DNA from: Charina bottae
Lineage: Eukaryota > Chordata > Lepidosauria > Squamata > Charinaidae
Direction: 5' to 3'
DNA: 64,000 nucleotides
Assembly (NCBI GenBank): GCA_023362775.1
Contig: JALMGJ010000015.1
Span: forward strand, 25,571,001-25,635,000
Position 1 is the first letter of the stretch; every line of letters starts with the position of its first letter. The notes beneath the pieces were generated by a model, which was given only the letters and a program-made list of their open reading frames with translations, did not search any database and was not told the origin of the DNA. The position numbers were made by a program, and so were the translations under genes. This document shows positions 49,146 through 62,100 of this stretch, piece after piece.

Positions 49146-49674
49146 GAGAGCCAGTTTGGTCTAGTGGTTAAGGTGCTGGGCTAGAAACCAGGAGCCTGTG
49201 AGTTCTAGTCCCCCCTTAGGCATGAAAGCCGGCTGGGTGACCTTGGGCCAGTCACTCACTCTTAGCCCTAGGAAGGAGCCAATGGCAAACCAGGAGACTG
49301 AGAGTTCTAGTCCTGCCTGAGGCATGAAGCCAGCTGGGCGACCTTGGGCCAGTCACTTTCTCTCAGCCCTAGGAAGGAGGCAATGGCAAACCAGGAGACT
49401 GAGAGTTCTAGTCCCGCCTGAGGCATGAAAGCCGGCTGGGTGGCCTTGGACCTGTCCCTGTCTCTCAGCCCTAGGAAGGAGCCAATGGCAAATCCCGCCT
49501 TAAGCATGAAAGCTGGTTGGGTGACCTTGGGCCAGTCGTTCTCTCTCAGCCCAACTCACCTCACAGGGTGGTGGTTGTGGGGAAAATAGGAGGAGGAAGG
49601 AGTATTAGGTATGTTCCCCACCTTGAGTTATTTATAAAAATAATAAAGGCAAGATAGAAATTAAATAAATAAAT
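49146..49674 (+). mobile_element. tRNA-derived SINE with internally amplified 101-bp unit
   Basis: The head (TGGTCTAGTGGTTAAGG) and tail (CACCTTGAGTTATTTATA with AATAATAAAGGC) match the SINE at 17591-17812. Between them the block from CCAGGAG through GTTCTAGTCC to GGCAAA is repeated in tandem at 49188, 49290 and 49391, with a shortened fourth unit from about 49493. Ordinary copies have a single block. Confidence 0.8.
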
Positions 49675-52100
49675 TCCCAGTGTTTGGTATGAAATTGAAA
49701 ATCACATTCACATCTTTAAACCATATAAACTTCAAATATTAAATTGAAGTGGGACAATTAATGGGGCAAGCCCATATCAGATATGTAAATGTCCCTCCAT
49801 CATTTTACACTTCTAGCAGAATGAAGTTGATAGTTAACCAATTTAATGTTTTATTCTCTGAGGTGCCCAGTAAACACATTTTGTTGTGATTGTAAGCATT
49901 ATTTTAGGATCATCAGAAACTTATTTCAATTTGTTCGATCAGTCTCAGTTATTGGATCATCTTAATAGTAGACTCTTGGAATGCGTGTTGCAACTCAACA
50001 AAATAATCCACCACCTCTTAGTGTGGAGGCAGCTCTGCCTTGGTGCCTCCTGTTCTGGGGCTTGCGGTCCCAGCCTCTGAGGGACCCTGGGTCAGGTTTT
50101 GAGGTAACTGGCTTTTGTAGTTGAAAGAAGAAGCGGAAGAGTCGTCATGGAAACTGGCGCAGCCTTTCTGGAGAGCTGGTTTCCCTGTAACTAGCAGAAG
50201 TCTGGAGAAACAACATCCAGTGTGTGGCTACTTGGGCAACCGGGTAGGATCCGTGGTTCTCCTGCATGCTCCCACCACCACCACCACCTTTGTACCCAGT
50301 GGCTATTCAAGGAAAGGAAGTGGGAGTTAATTCCTTCGGTATCTCTTGGGCATTATGGAAAGTCCCTCTTCGCTCAGTGGAGGAGGAGGAGGAGGAAATG
50401 ACAGGAAACGGTCAGAGGAGAGGAGGGCAAGTGGAAAATTAGGGCAGTGTGAGCAGGGGCGCTTTCATGCCCTTTAGGAAAGAGGATGTCGTTTAAAAAG
50501 AGAGGAAGTTGGTTTTTCACCTTTCACCTTACAAGTACCAGATGCTGAGTTTATGTTGTGGGGATTATTACAGGCAGCTTAACTTTGGTCAAAGTTAATA
50601 TTTCCACGAAATATATGTAGCTTCTGAGTAATTTTTTAACCGGATAATAAATTGTTTATGACAGGTTTAATGGGACTGTACAACTTGCATTTTAAAAGGA
50701 ACAAAGTAGAAAAAGATGCCGTATGATTATATGATGCAGTGATAAATTAAATATTTCCCTCATGTTTGAGAAAAACACTCTAGATGTTATAATATGAAGA
50801 ACTCTCTGCTGCTGATCCCTCCCTATTTCCCTCCCTCCTCCTGGACTTGAGTTGCCATTCAAGCAAGGCCTCCTCCAAAGGGGGTGAGGGGTACATCACA
50901 TCAAAAGGTAATGCAAATTAAGATAATGCATATATGCTAATGTACCTGTTTAGGTGCAGGTGGTGGTTATTCAAGTTCTAGCTATCCCACCAGTGGGCAG
51001 GACTGTGAGTAGATGACTCTGGTGCCTCCTGCCGAGTGGGCTAACTCTGGAAGGTCAACACCACCAAAACCTTTGGGTACGTGACCTGAGAGCCCTTCAG
51101 AAGTGGACTCTTCTCAGGACACCAAAGCACAGGGTGTTCTGACCCCAGTAGGGAGCACTGGTCCCAAGCAGTGTGTGTGTGATTAAACACGTGTGTAAAG
51201 ACCTGTGTAGATAAACAGACAAACAGTGGAATTCATTGTCTGAAACCTGATTCCCAACGTCAAGCAGAGGCCTTTCCTGTTGGTCCTGGGCAAGCGATGC
51301 CTGAAGCACGTGGCTTGTTCTGCAAGAAGCAAAGGCACACGTCCGTTCTGTTCCTCTCCATCAGCCCCCAATGATCTCTTGGCAGGTCTTGAAAGAGAGC
51401 AGAGGGGGTGGGAAGAGCCACCAGGCTGACGTTTGCTCACCCACATTCCCCCATGGTGTCATCATCAGGGAAAGTCTCTGGTTTCGGTGTGCCAAAAACA
51501 ACAGGGGCCAGGAAGAAGCAAATTATGCTTCTTGTTTGGCTTTTTGTCTTGACTGCCTGATTTATGAGCCTCAGTGCAGTGATTAGAGATGAAAGAAAAC
51601 ATTCCAGGAGAAAGATCGGCACATTACTGCGGTCTCGTGCGCCTGGCCTGCACAAGTTACTGTAAAAGTGGGTGGGTGGAAGGCACACACACACACACAG
51701 GAAAATTACAAGCACCCCCATAATCAGCAAATGCGGAGATGCCACAGCCAGGCCCTGGGACAGGGAATGCACCATCTCTGTCTGGCGGTAGTTTTGGGCA
51801 CTGACTTGGCTGGAGCTGCGGAATGAGTGGCAAAGGCAGTGTTGCAACATCATCAAGGAGCAATCTGCATGTTTCCAGGCATTGCAGGAACATCAAACTG
51901 ACACTGCCATATACTTGCCACAAGAGTCCTAACGGCATCAGGATAACCTGTGAACCTTAGCCGTGCTCCTTCATATTATGGGCCACGGCTCTTGGGGACT
52001 ACATGGACTGGCCTGTGCAACTTCCTTGGCAACATTTTGGGAAGGGGGCTGCCAGTACTGTACTCTCTTTTGGGACGTTTTCTGATTTGAGAGTCTAGGA
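49675..52100. other. Intergenic sequence with short microsatellites
   Basis: Contains (CCA)n near 50270-50288, (GGA)n near 50379-50396, a short (TG)n near 51172-51181 and (CA)n near 51686-51699. No gene or RNA recognised. Confidence 0.35.
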
Positions 52101-52396
52101 CAGAGCTTTCCAAACTTTTCATGTTGGTGACACACTTTTTAGACATGCATCACTCCGCGACACACTTACAACAGGGCATCATTTCGCGACACACTCTTAC
52201 AGCAGGGCACAAAGCAGGCACTAGGACCTGCACGGAATCACAGCAGGTTTGGAGGCAGCCAGGCACAAGGCAGGCACTAGGACCTGCGTGGAATCCTGGC
52301 AGGCATCGGAGGCAGCAGCAGCCGGGACACACCCAGACACTGCAGCCGACACACTAACGTGTCCCGGTGTCCCGACACACAGTTTGGAAAGCTATG
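52101..52396. mobile_element. hAT-type miniature element B
   Basis: The same inverted termini as 42600-42916 (CAGAGCTTTCCAAACTT and AGTTTGGAAAGCTATG). Flanks GTCTAGGA and GTCTAGGG match at 7 of 8 bases, a clear target duplication. The interior shares the GCACTAGGACC repeats. Non-coding. Confidence 0.85.
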
Positions 52397-53189
52397 GTCT
52401 AGGGACTCTAGAATGAAAAAAGAGGGATCGGCCCAAAGTCCCCCAGCCAGGTTCTGTGCCTAAGGGAGGACTAGAACTCGGGTCTCGCTGCTCCTGGTCC
52501 AGCACCTTTGACCACGACTGTATGCTGACTGGCTCTTAATACGCTTACTATCCAGTAAATCCCACTGCAGATGAACATGCTAACTATTTCAGCCAAATGC
52601 CACAAGCCACAGTCCTTTGCTATAAGGCTATAGTTGGACTTAGCTACTGAAAAGCAACAGCAGATCATGGCCAGTTCATTATCATGCTGAGGGTGTTGGT
52701 AAAACCTGTAATGTAAGATAGAGAAAAATAAAAATGGCAAGGTGCTTAAGCAGCCTTTGGTGGCATTGGAGATTCTGTAAAAAGTTTAAACAGGGATGTT
52801 GTGTGTATACAAGGCACTTGAAGTATGTATTTCTTGCTGCACGGAAGCGCTGTCTGTGCAAGAATCACGGGTGCAACTGCCACTTCTGGTCAGGTGCTGA
52901 GGGCTGGCCTTCCCACAGTACAGCCGTTCTCTGAGGGAGGAGCACTCTCAAGGGCGGAGGACCGTTCCACGGGCAACGATTCCAGGCTCACATTCTGGCA
53001 ACATCTCTAGGTAGGCCTGGGATGAAGAAGCTCCCTTGAATATTGCAAGGCTTAAAGCGCCAGATTTTCTCCTTAACGTTCCCCCAAAAACAAATTAAAA
53101 AACGATTCACGTTTGCCCCCATCAGCAGTGATGCTGAGCAGCCCCCAGGCCACCCTTTTCGCTCCCTTGCTCTAAGGGATCTTGTTTTG
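52397..53189. other. Intergenic sequence, no gene recognised
   Basis: A stretch near 52435-52520 (TCCCCCAGCC followed by GGACTAGAACTCGGGTCTC) resembles the tRNA-like part of a degraded SINE. Nothing else noted. Confidence 0.3.
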
Positions 53190-53431
53190 AGATGCTGCTC
53201 TGGGTCTAGATAATCCGTTTCATCAAGAATCCTCTGGAGCTGCAACGCCACCACTTTCTCAACCACCTTCCCCATAAAGGGAAGGTGGGAGACTGGACGA
53301 AAATTGTCCAGTACAACAGGGTCCAGCGATGGTTTCTTGAGGAGGGGGCGCACCAACGCCTTCTTGAAGGCCGCCGGAAACACCCCCTCCTGCAAGGATG
53401 CATTTACCATCGACTGGACCCAGCCACACAT
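53190..53431 (-). mobile_element. L2/CR1-type LINE, RT fragment
   Basis: The minus strand reads GVFPAAFKKALVRPLLKKPS, NFRPVSHLPF and LQLQRILDETDYLDP, closely matching the RT start of the LINE at 5100-7128. It ends abruptly on both sides. Confidence 0.8.
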
Positions 53432-54148
53432 TTATGCATAGAACCAGCGAATGAGCAGGCATATAGACACTCGTAAAGCAAACCTATTACTTTGAGAGTC
53501 AGAAGGGGAAATAAATTACATTCCCCCCAATTCCATCCATGTATCACAAGCTTTCCAGAAGCTCAGGGTAACACCTGTGTCACCTTTCAACAAACAAAGG
53601 GAGTGACCAATCTACCCTCCCTACATTTTTTGTTTTTATTACCCCAGATAAGATGGAGCCACTAGGCAGGTCTGCATTGTGATTGTGTATCTCTGCCTAT
53701 GGTTATCTCCACCCCATTCCAACTCTCTGTAACTTGATGGTAAATAAATGAAGAAGCTGCTGGGCTAGCCTCCAGCTCATGTGGCCGAACTCGCTTGACT
53801 GGAAAATAAAGAGAAGTGCACATTTCCTGTGAAAATGATGGCTTTCCACACATGCTGTCCCCCACCTGAAAATATTTCCCGTGACTGACTAAACAAAGAA
53901 CAGGAAGGCAAGACTGTCCCTGGGGAATAATCAGACAATTTTTTTTCTAATCGCAGACACTGCACAGTTCATACACTTTTCATATATGGGCCCACTGGGG
54001 CTGCTTTCTTTCCTATCCATCTCACTCAACAAAGAGAGGCCACATGCAGAATGTTGAGATCCAAGCTTTTAGGCCGCCAGCACATTTGCAAAAATAAGGA
54101 TCATTTGGAGGGCTAATTCATATTTCCTGCTATCTAACTGCAGAGCTG
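53432..54148. other. Intergenic sequence, no gene recognised
   Basis: No repeat or exon identified. Confidence 0.3.
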
Positions 54149-54352
54149 ATAGTTTGGTGTTGTGGCTCAGGTGTTGGCCTAGAAATCAGGAGACTTTTGA
54201 GTTCTAGGCCTCCCTTAGGCAGGAAAGCCGGCTGGGTGACTTTGGGCCAGTCCCTCTCTTTCAGCCCAACCCACCTCACAGGGTGGTTGTTGGGAAAACA
54301 GGCAGGAGTTTTAGGTAGGTTCGCCACCTTAAAAAAGGCAGCATAAAAAAAG
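54149..54352 (+). mobile_element. tRNA-derived SINE
   Basis: GTTGTGGCTCAGGTGTTGG head with a B-box-like GTTCTAGGCCT, a body with GCCGGCTGGGTGACTTTGGG, and an A-rich tail. Same family as the other SINEs, more diverged. Confidence 0.65.
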
Positions 54353-54389
54353 AAGGCGTCCCCGATGTTTATTATCTGTGACGTCTTCT

Positions 54390-54712
54390 GGCCCTGGATT
54401 TCAGGAAAAAATTAAAAACCTGGCTCTGTGATCTCGCCTGGGGCAAAAAGGAAAGTGGTCAAGCCTGGGGATGGCTGATTCCCTAGAGCCGCCTTAAATA
54501 TCTAAAATATTTTAAATATATTCAACCTCACTGCAAGAACCACCTACCACTTGGATTTTATTGTATTTATATTTTTATTATTGTTTTTTGTTGTATTTTA
54601 TTGATATTATGCTGTGAACCGCACAGAGTCCCTCCTTGAGGGGGAGATGGGCGGTTATAGAAATTCAATCAATCAATCAATCAATCATCAATCAATAAAA
54701 ATATATATCATT
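54390..54712 (+). mobile_element. L2/CR1-type LINE, 3' end
   Basis: Contains AACCTGGCTCTGTGATCTCG and GGGGATGGCTGATTCCCTAG, the end of the ORF, then the GGGGGAGATGGGCGG tail and a (CAAT)n repeat. Related to 6890-7128. Confidence 0.7.
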
Positions 54713-54879
54713 ATCATCATCTTCCACCCGTGAATTGCTTGTATAACTTATGTCAACTCAGTACATCCAGGAGGTTTCTTGATGCAATAAATATGGCAAG
54801 TCATATAGAAAGAACGTGACTTCCATAACCAAGATGTTCGGAAGCAGGTGGTTCAGCGTTTCCCGAAACGGTTTTCTCT

Positions 54880-55271
54880 CGAGCGCCCCGGCCTTCGACT
54901 CCGAGCGGCCGGAGCCCTTGGCGCATGGGACGGATCAGGCTTGCTCTGGACCCGGCCGCGCCGCTTCGGGGCTGCCACCCGCAGTGCCAGCGCGAGGACC
55001 CGGAAGGCGCCGGGCCGGGCCTGGCCGATTCTGGGGGTTTCCAGGCTGACAGCCGTCCATCAACAGGCCCCGTCCGTCCGAGCCAACGTCACTTCCTCCC
55101 GAAGGACCCGTATGTCGGGCGACGCTCGGGCCGCGCCTTGGCTCGGCTTTTGATTGGCTGCCTCGGGAAGGGCGCGCGGCTGCCACTGGCCGAGCGAGGA
55201 GAAGGGGCAACGACGGCCCGCATACGGCGGCTTCGGAGGGCCAAGACCGGCGAGGCGGCGGGAGGGCCCGG
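54880..55271 (+). promoter_or_regulatory. CYB5B CpG-island promoter
   Basis: CpG-rich DNA begins sharply near 54880 and continues through exon 1 to about 55850. No TATA box is evident near the start codon. Confidence 0.5.
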
Positions 55272-58200
55272 ATGGGGATGGCCGAAGAGCGCTGCAGCGG
55301 CGGGGCTCCCGGAGCGGGCTCGGAGTCCCCCGAGGCCGGCCCGTTTTTCACCCTGGCCGAGGTGGCGAAGCGCAGCACCGACAAGGAGGCCTGGCTGGTC
55401 ATCCACGACCGCGTCTATGACGTTACCGGCTTCCTCGACGAGGTGGGGCGAGAGCGACGGCGGCCGGATGCAAATGAGGCGACCCCGCCGCAGTCCCCCA
55501 CGGGTGGGGCTGCCGCTGCCATGGTCACCGGCCGGGGTGGCCTAGGGCGGGGCCCCGTCGCCCTCCGGCCGAGCCCCGGGCGCCGGCTTGGCGATGAGCA
55601 AGGGCTCCTGGGGGCGCGCCGGCAAAGCGCCCCCGCCTGCGCTCCCCCCAAAGCCGCCGGATAAGATGCCGGATGCGCCTCTCAAGCTCCTGCAGCCCCC
55701 CGCCCCGTCCCCCCGGAAGGCTTTCCCCGCGAAGAGGGAGCGGCGGGGCCGCCGCTTCGCCAGCTCCCCGTTGTGGGACCGTGACGGCGAGGGCTTGACC
55801 CCTTCGGGCACTCGCTTCCTGCCCTGGGGGGCCTCGCCGGCCGCCTGAAATGCCGCCACAGGCTCCTTGCTAAAGCGCAGGAGGCCTCTTTGCTGAGAGA
55901 TGGTTTGCTTTGGCCCCGAGGACAATCTGGCTTGTTGAACAGCGCTGGACAAGCCTGATGCAAGTCAGACATTTTGGAGGTGGGGGGAGGAGGAGAGGGG
56001 ATTTCTTATATTTAAAATCGTATTTATAATATTGCATCACAGCAAGTATAGCAGAAGGTTCAACACTGGATTGGCAGCGCAGTCACTTGAAGGAAGGAGC
56101 ACGGGAATTGAAATCCTGAATGACACAGGAGGTGCCTGTTTAATTTATTTCTTTATAGCAATATCTTCAGCTGCCTCCTTGCTTGCATATATTACAGGCA
56201 TGAATACAACTAATCTCAAGGCAAAACAATAAAATAAAATGGTCATAAGGGCCTACAGATTGCTGAAATGGTAGAGCCACCTGGTCCACGTGACCGCGGT
56301 TGAAATGCCTCAGCAAATAAAAAGTTTAACTCGTGCTGAGAATAATATAAGGTCAGTGCCAGTCAGGTCAAGAGGGCATCATAGTTCTCAGGAGGGTACC
56401 CAGGACGGGCTCTGCTGCCTGTGATCCAAAGCGAGTGTTTAGAATGTTTGCAGGGTGTAGGTCAGAGAAGTAAGAAGCCCGCTCGATCCGGTAGTCCTCC
56501 CTGGGCCCTGGCTCTGGAGCCTTTGCCAGCCTTAAGCGGCTCTAACACCCTGGGAGCCAGGAGGGCTGATCTGAATCGCATTTGCCTGAAGCCAGGACGC
56601 AAAGCTCCTGCCATCCTGAATGGGCACGGCATGCTCCTTACCTTGGCATGCTAATGGAACACGTTAACCTTAAAGAAAATATTACTCTGCCTGAAAGATC
56701 TCTTGGCTCTTGAATCCAATTTCTCCATCTTTTTGTACATCCAGTTATGCCTCTTGTTGAGCTGGATTATTTAAGCCATCAGGAGCAACAAAAACCTGTA
56801 AGGTGGTACCAAGAATAGAAGTCCTTGTGACATCCTGGCCTCCTCCAGTGAAGTGGAAGTCAACGTTTTTATATTGTAAGCTGCCCGGAGTCGGGTGGCA
56901 CCAAAATCAAATCGTGTAAATAAATAAGCCAGAGAGCTTGTCAGGCTCACGTCTAATCTGAGCAATGCCAAGGAGTACGTTGAACGTCTTGAAGTAAACA
57001 TCCTTCGCTTTAGAGGCCACAGAAGCAAAGGGGAGAAGGGGAGTGAATTGCCAGTGGCGCAGATGGAGCCCTTATTGTGTGCTGTCCATATCTTCTTGCT
57101 TCTCCCTAAGTCCACACCGCTTTCTGTATTTCTCTGGGTAAAAATGTGAAATCTGCCACAGGGAGGAACTGATGACGTCAATCAGAGATTATTCCCTTAA
57201 CCTCTGCTCCCCACCTCACCCTTGGAGGAGTTTTACCCTGGGAGCAAAATCCACCGCAGGGCTCCTTACAGCTTGCTGAGGGTGTGTCTGGGCATGTTTT
57301 GCCCGCTTTGCACTCACTGACCCGACAAGCCGTCTGGCTCCTGTTCTGCTGTCAGCTGATGGCATCTACTCCCGGGGGGGTGGGGGTGGGGGGGAGGGAA
57401 GCAGGGAGCCAAACATCAGTTGGAAAGATCATATAAGTAGCCTTCCAGCATGCTAGGCAATTTGTCCATCTGCCCGGCCATTATCAGCTTCACTGGGTAG
57501 CAGTTCTCTGTCCCTCTCAGCCAGAGGGAGGCCTTCCTTGCCATCTTCCTGAGGGAACTCGGGGCATTCTGCCAGCAGAGTGGAGAGCCTGCCTTGCAGC
57601 CCTTGTGCCACTCAGCCTGGCAACCTGCTTGCCAAAGCCCCTGCCTGCACCCCGCCCCTTGGCAGCCCCTTGAGCAGCCAAGTCCTGAGCAGATAGTGAG
57701 TTGCTGTCACCCTCAAATATTAGGGGCAATAATAGGCCATACAAGTCTTGCAGAGGAGTGTTCAGCATACCAGCATTAACCTGGCCAGAGATAAGAAAAA
57801 CAAACTCCTCCCCAAGTTACCAGAACTGCATGGGAAGGCAACGGTGCTGTCTACATGGTTGAACTACAGCTCCCACAATCCCTTGCTCCGGCCATGTTTC
57901 TGCGGATCGATGGGGTCTTGAGTCTAGATGTCTGGAGGAGACCCCGTTGTCTGCCTCTGTAATGTTGCCAGTATCTATCTCGGTGCTTGGCTGATTGAGG
58001 CTGGGTTTTCTCAAGCCAGTTCCCAGAAACGACATGGCACATACATATTAATTTACCGTGGAGAGTTTCTGTGGAACTCAAAGGGTTTGCTTCTGAGCAG
58101 ACTTTGGTAGGGTTGCATTAATAGAATGCAAGCCTTTAAAAGTCTACAAGGAGATAGGTCCTGTTGCATTTGTTTAATGGGTTTTGTTTTATGGTAAAGT

Positions 58201-59158
58201 GTTCTTAGATCCTCAGTGGGAAAAATCGTGAATCCTTGCCAGTTGCTTATACCTTATCTTTTATCTTCTTGCTCCTCTTTCTCAGAGTTTCTGTCCTTTT
58301 TAGCATCCAGGTGGAGATAAAATTCTGCTTGAACAAGCTGGCAGGGATGCCACAGAGAACTTTGAAGATGTTGGCCACTCCATGGACGCTAAAGAAATGC
58401 TCAAGCAGTACCTCATAGGAGAGGTCCATCCGGTAAAGTCCAGTTCATAAAATAAATTTGGGGTCCTTGTGGTATTTGTGCTGAAAGGTTTCCTCCTTGG
58501 GGAGCAGCTCCTTTTCTGAACCACCGTGGCTCCATGGCCCAGGGAGCACTTCATCCTTTGCCTGGTTTATCTGAGAATTCCTCTTTAGCAGGCCCAGTCT
58601 CTCGTGAGTTATGAGCAGGTTACTCAAGCGAAGTCATGCTTTTAATTAGCCAGATTTGATACTTTACCCACATCTCTCCAGAGGGGATCCTGAAATAAAT
58701 GGCTAAGCCGACGTGTATCAATCGAAATGGTTATAAAAATGAGTGGAACGTGCCTTTTCTTGTTTTCTGTCCCTTATTGAAAGACTTTTCATTTTCTGTA
58801 TGGTATTTTTCCTTCAGGGCTCATATGTTACAGCAAAGCACTTAACAATTGATGTTTCTAAGTGTATTTGTATGCAAGTAGATTTATTGTATTCAAATTT
58901 ATATTGCATTGATTTCCTATATTTTACTTTTGAAGTCATTCAGAATATTATTTGTTACCACCAAACTCCCTGTGGAGGGCTTTGTGTGTTGGGAATTCAG
59001 GCACGTGGCGACTCGCCTAGCAGCAGCCTGAACGCCTCTTCGGGGTCTTCAGGGGTTCAGTCGCTCTTTCAGGGGAGGCAAAGAGGCTTTTCCCCCAGGC
59101 GTATAACAAGAGTCTCCCCTTTTCTCAACAGGATGATCGCAAACCTGATGCCTCCAAG
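55272..59158 (+). CDS. CYB5B: Cytochrome b5 type B, outer mitochondrial membrane (partial, first three exons)
   Basis: Exons 55272-55442, 58304-58432 and 59132-59158 encode the first 109 residues. The protein carries electrons to outer-mitochondrial-membrane acceptors through a b-type haem. Seen: the cytochrome b5 fold start ([20 protein letters not shown]), [10 protein letters not shown] at the end of exon 1 and the haem-ligand motif HPGG at the start of exon 2. The second haem His is in [13 protein letters not shown], followed by YLIGEVHP. Exon 3 encodes a short acidic/basic linker (DDRKPDASK) and ends in GTAAGG. The C-terminal membrane anchor is not in the window and should lie beyond 64000. 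Two in-frame start codons (55272 and 55278) are possible. The paralogue CYB5A is excluded by synteny and by the linker. Confidence 0.9.
56868..56930 (+). repeat. LINE/SINE-type 3' tail in CYB5B intron 1
   Basis: GTAAGCTGCCCGGAGTCGGG followed by AAATAAATAA resembles the generic L2-type tail. Body not seen. Confidence 0.4.
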
Positions 59159-61004
59159 GTAAGGCCCAATCCTGGTAGCATGTTTTCCCTTTCATTCCAG
59201 GAGGGAAGTATCCTTTAGCATATAAAAATATGCTGCAAGAACGGACACGTGTTTTCAGCTGGGTGAGCTGTTGCATCTGGCGGCGTGAGGAGCTGCCACA
59301 GTGGGGAAGAACTGCGCTTGCACCGCTGGCCAGGATGCTTCAGATCAGGGCAGTCGCTTTCTTTCCAGAAGCGCAGACCCTTCTTAGCACTCGGCTGCTG
59401 ATTAGTCGCCTGTCAGCCACTCCTCTTTTCTGCAGGCAGCACCTTTACCTTGGAAGGGATGCTGCCCGCCTGTGTTCTACCTTGGAAGGGAAACAGTTCA
59501 GGGCCTCAGGAACCTGTTGCGACTGGACCCCCGTGTCCAGAGCAGCAGCGTCCTGAGTACCACCCCTGGGGGGCCTCCAAGAAGAAAGGGCTCTGTCTTC
59601 TTGCCTTAGTGGGCCTCCTGGAGGGATAGGTGAATCCTGGGGCTGCTCGAGCTTCGGGGCTGCTGAAGACTTCATAGGAGACAAACCTCTGGGGCAGAGG
59701 TCCCCGGGTAAGGCGCTCGGCATTTGCCGGAGGAGTCAAGACTTCCTGGTTCCTCACAGCGGCTCTGCCTTGCGGCACGCTCTGATGCATTCCCTGGGGT
59801 TGCGGGGTAGCCCTGCTGCTGGGGGGTAGCGGAGCGGCCCCTTCCCTTGGGTAGAGTGCTGTGGGCTCCCCGGCCACTGTGTGACAAGCAGAGTGCTGCC
59901 CTTGGCAGCCAGGGAATAAAACCTTTCTGCAGCTTAGCTTGAAGCCCAGTTTGCAATTGTCCTCTTCTGCCTGTCCCTCCCTGTCTTTGTCAACAAAGGC
60001 TTGGGACGAGCATGATGTCCCAGCCTGTAGCTCACTGAACTTGTCCTGAGAGTGTCCTCGACTTTCAGCTGGGGGGGCGGCCTTGGATTTCTCCCAAGGG
60101 GCCTAAGGTGAGGCCAGAGCCGAAAACAGCCCTGTGCAAGAGCCCCTCCCCCGTGATATTGGAGGCTGTAGATTGAGGGCCTTTCCGTGGTTTATGATTC
60201 TGGGGGAGAAGCAGAGCCTTGATGGCATTATTATTCCTGCAAACATAAAACGTGCTGCAGCAGTTTCAGTGCTAGACCTGCCCAGACTGGAAGTTTAATG
60301 GGGATGGTGGCACGGGGGTAAATATGCCCGGCTCGTTCTGGCTTGGCAGCTTAAGTGGGGCCAGAGGCTTTGCAGAGTTTTCCCGGCTCTCTGCTTGCTT
60401 TTCCAGAAGCAAAGAACCAAAGGAGGGGTTTCACCTGTGGGGAGGGCCGGGGGTGTGGATGAAACGGTGCCCCGATACTCACTTCTTAGAAAAGGCTTCC
60501 AGGCACTGTCAAAACGCTGCTGCGGGTCCTGCTGGCTCCCTGGAGTCCGTTAGTCTGCAGACAGGTGGCGGGGGATGAAGCGGCCCATTTGGATGTCTTT
60601 CCTCTTCCTACTCTGCGGGGCTGTCCAGCTGCCCCTTTTTGCCATCCTTACTGTGGGCACCCGTTGTCCTTTTCTGTAAGGTAGCCGGCGCTTCCCGCAA
60701 ATAAATGCCGCCTTCACTTTGGGGTCCCAGATAGCAGCAGCGGTTGTGGGTTGCCTGGAGGCTCTTCCCAGCCGAGGACGGCCCTCCCCAGCCCGCCCGT
60801 CCGTCCGTCCGTTTCCTTCCTTGGCCAGGCCTAAGCGAAGGGCTGCTCTTGCAGGCTCCCTGTTGGCTTCCTCCCCCGCTCTGCGTGTTCAGCTAACGCC
60901 ACGTCCGTGAGCCTCAAGAACCAATAACATTTGCTAGGAGGGCCATTATGTGACTCGGTGGTGCCAAATCCTGTCTTGGGCTTTTTGAGAAATGCTCTGA
61001 CTAA

Positions 61005-61130
61005 AACTCTTGGGGGAGTTGGGCGGTGATAAATCCAATAAATAAATAAATAAATAGATAGATAGATAGATAGATAAACAAACAAACAAACAAACAACAA
61101 ACAAAAAAAACAAAACAAAACCAGGGAAGC
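61005..61130 (+). repeat. LINE tail with ATAA/GATA/AAAC microsatellite
   Basis: AACTCTTGGGGGAGTTGGGC followed by GGTGATAAATCCAATAAATA is an L2/CR1-type 3' end. It runs into a compound microsatellite of AATA, GATA and AAAC units. Confidence 0.7.
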
Positions 61131-61861
61131 AGCCCTGAGACTAGTATTCCTGTGGCGGGGAGGCAAACAGGGAAACAAACGGACGGGACCAATGCAAATA
61201 CAGGCTTTCATCTGCCGTTCCTATGGAGGTGGTCTACAATACGAAGATGCAGTTTTAATTGGAAAAGGGGAGAACTGAATTGCATTGAAGGTTACCTTTG
61301 ACGTGGCTGTCGGTGGTAATCGCTTGGAGGCCTCTTAGGTGGGATTTGGATAGAACTTAGGCTGACTTTCTGTCGATGGCCAGCTGGAAAAGGTCGTGAG
61401 GTGGCCACATCCTTTCGTGGGAAGCAAGGCATGGTAGCGGTTCTCCTTCCTTTGTGGGACATCCGTGAGGTGCTTTGTCTGTCCTTCTGGATTTCTAGAA
61501 ACTGCTAACAAGGGATGAAACTGACATGCATCATACTTCCCGGAGTCCAGTTCTGACATTTACATTTCTTTCCGGTAGCGACTCGCGGGGGAATGTGGGG
61601 ACAGGCCCCTTCTTTGGGGAGCAAGGCACTGATTTTGTGGGGGCTTCAGCTGAACTCCTGAATCTGCCACCTTCCCACTTTTTATCTGCCTTTCACAGGA
61701 GGACTGCCCATAAGCACAGCACCTGAATGGCAGGCCTTCCCACTTTTCCCAGGTTGCCCTCGAAGCCAGCTCTCCTCCAGCCAGGGCAGAAACCTGAACT
61801 AACGCACTCCCGGCAGACGCCTGTCTTACCTCCTCGAGCATATCTGCCCCGTCCCTTGGGC

Positions 61862-62100
61862 ATCGGCTCCGCTGTTGGACTGCTCTCACTGTTAGAAACG
61901 TTTTCCTAACCGAAAACTGTTTAACTGAAACCTTTTCTCCTTTAACTTAAATCTAGCGTCCTGTGTCCTGTCCTCTGGGGTGATAGCGAACAGGTTTTGG
62001 TCATCTTCTGTGGACATCTGTTCAGGCGTTTTGTTTTCCTATCCGGGGCACAACATACCTTGAGCTCCTTGAGTCTCCCATCATAGGATTTGGTTGACTT
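61862..62100 (-). mobile_element. CR1-like LINE 3' region in CYB5B intron 3
   Basis: The plus strand shows GTTAGAAACGTTTTCCTAAC, then GTGTCCTGTCCTCTGGGGTG and a diverged CR1-type stretch ending near CTCCTTGAGTCTCCCATCAT. It resembles the CR1 3' region in reverse orientation and is non-coding. Confidence 0.6.
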
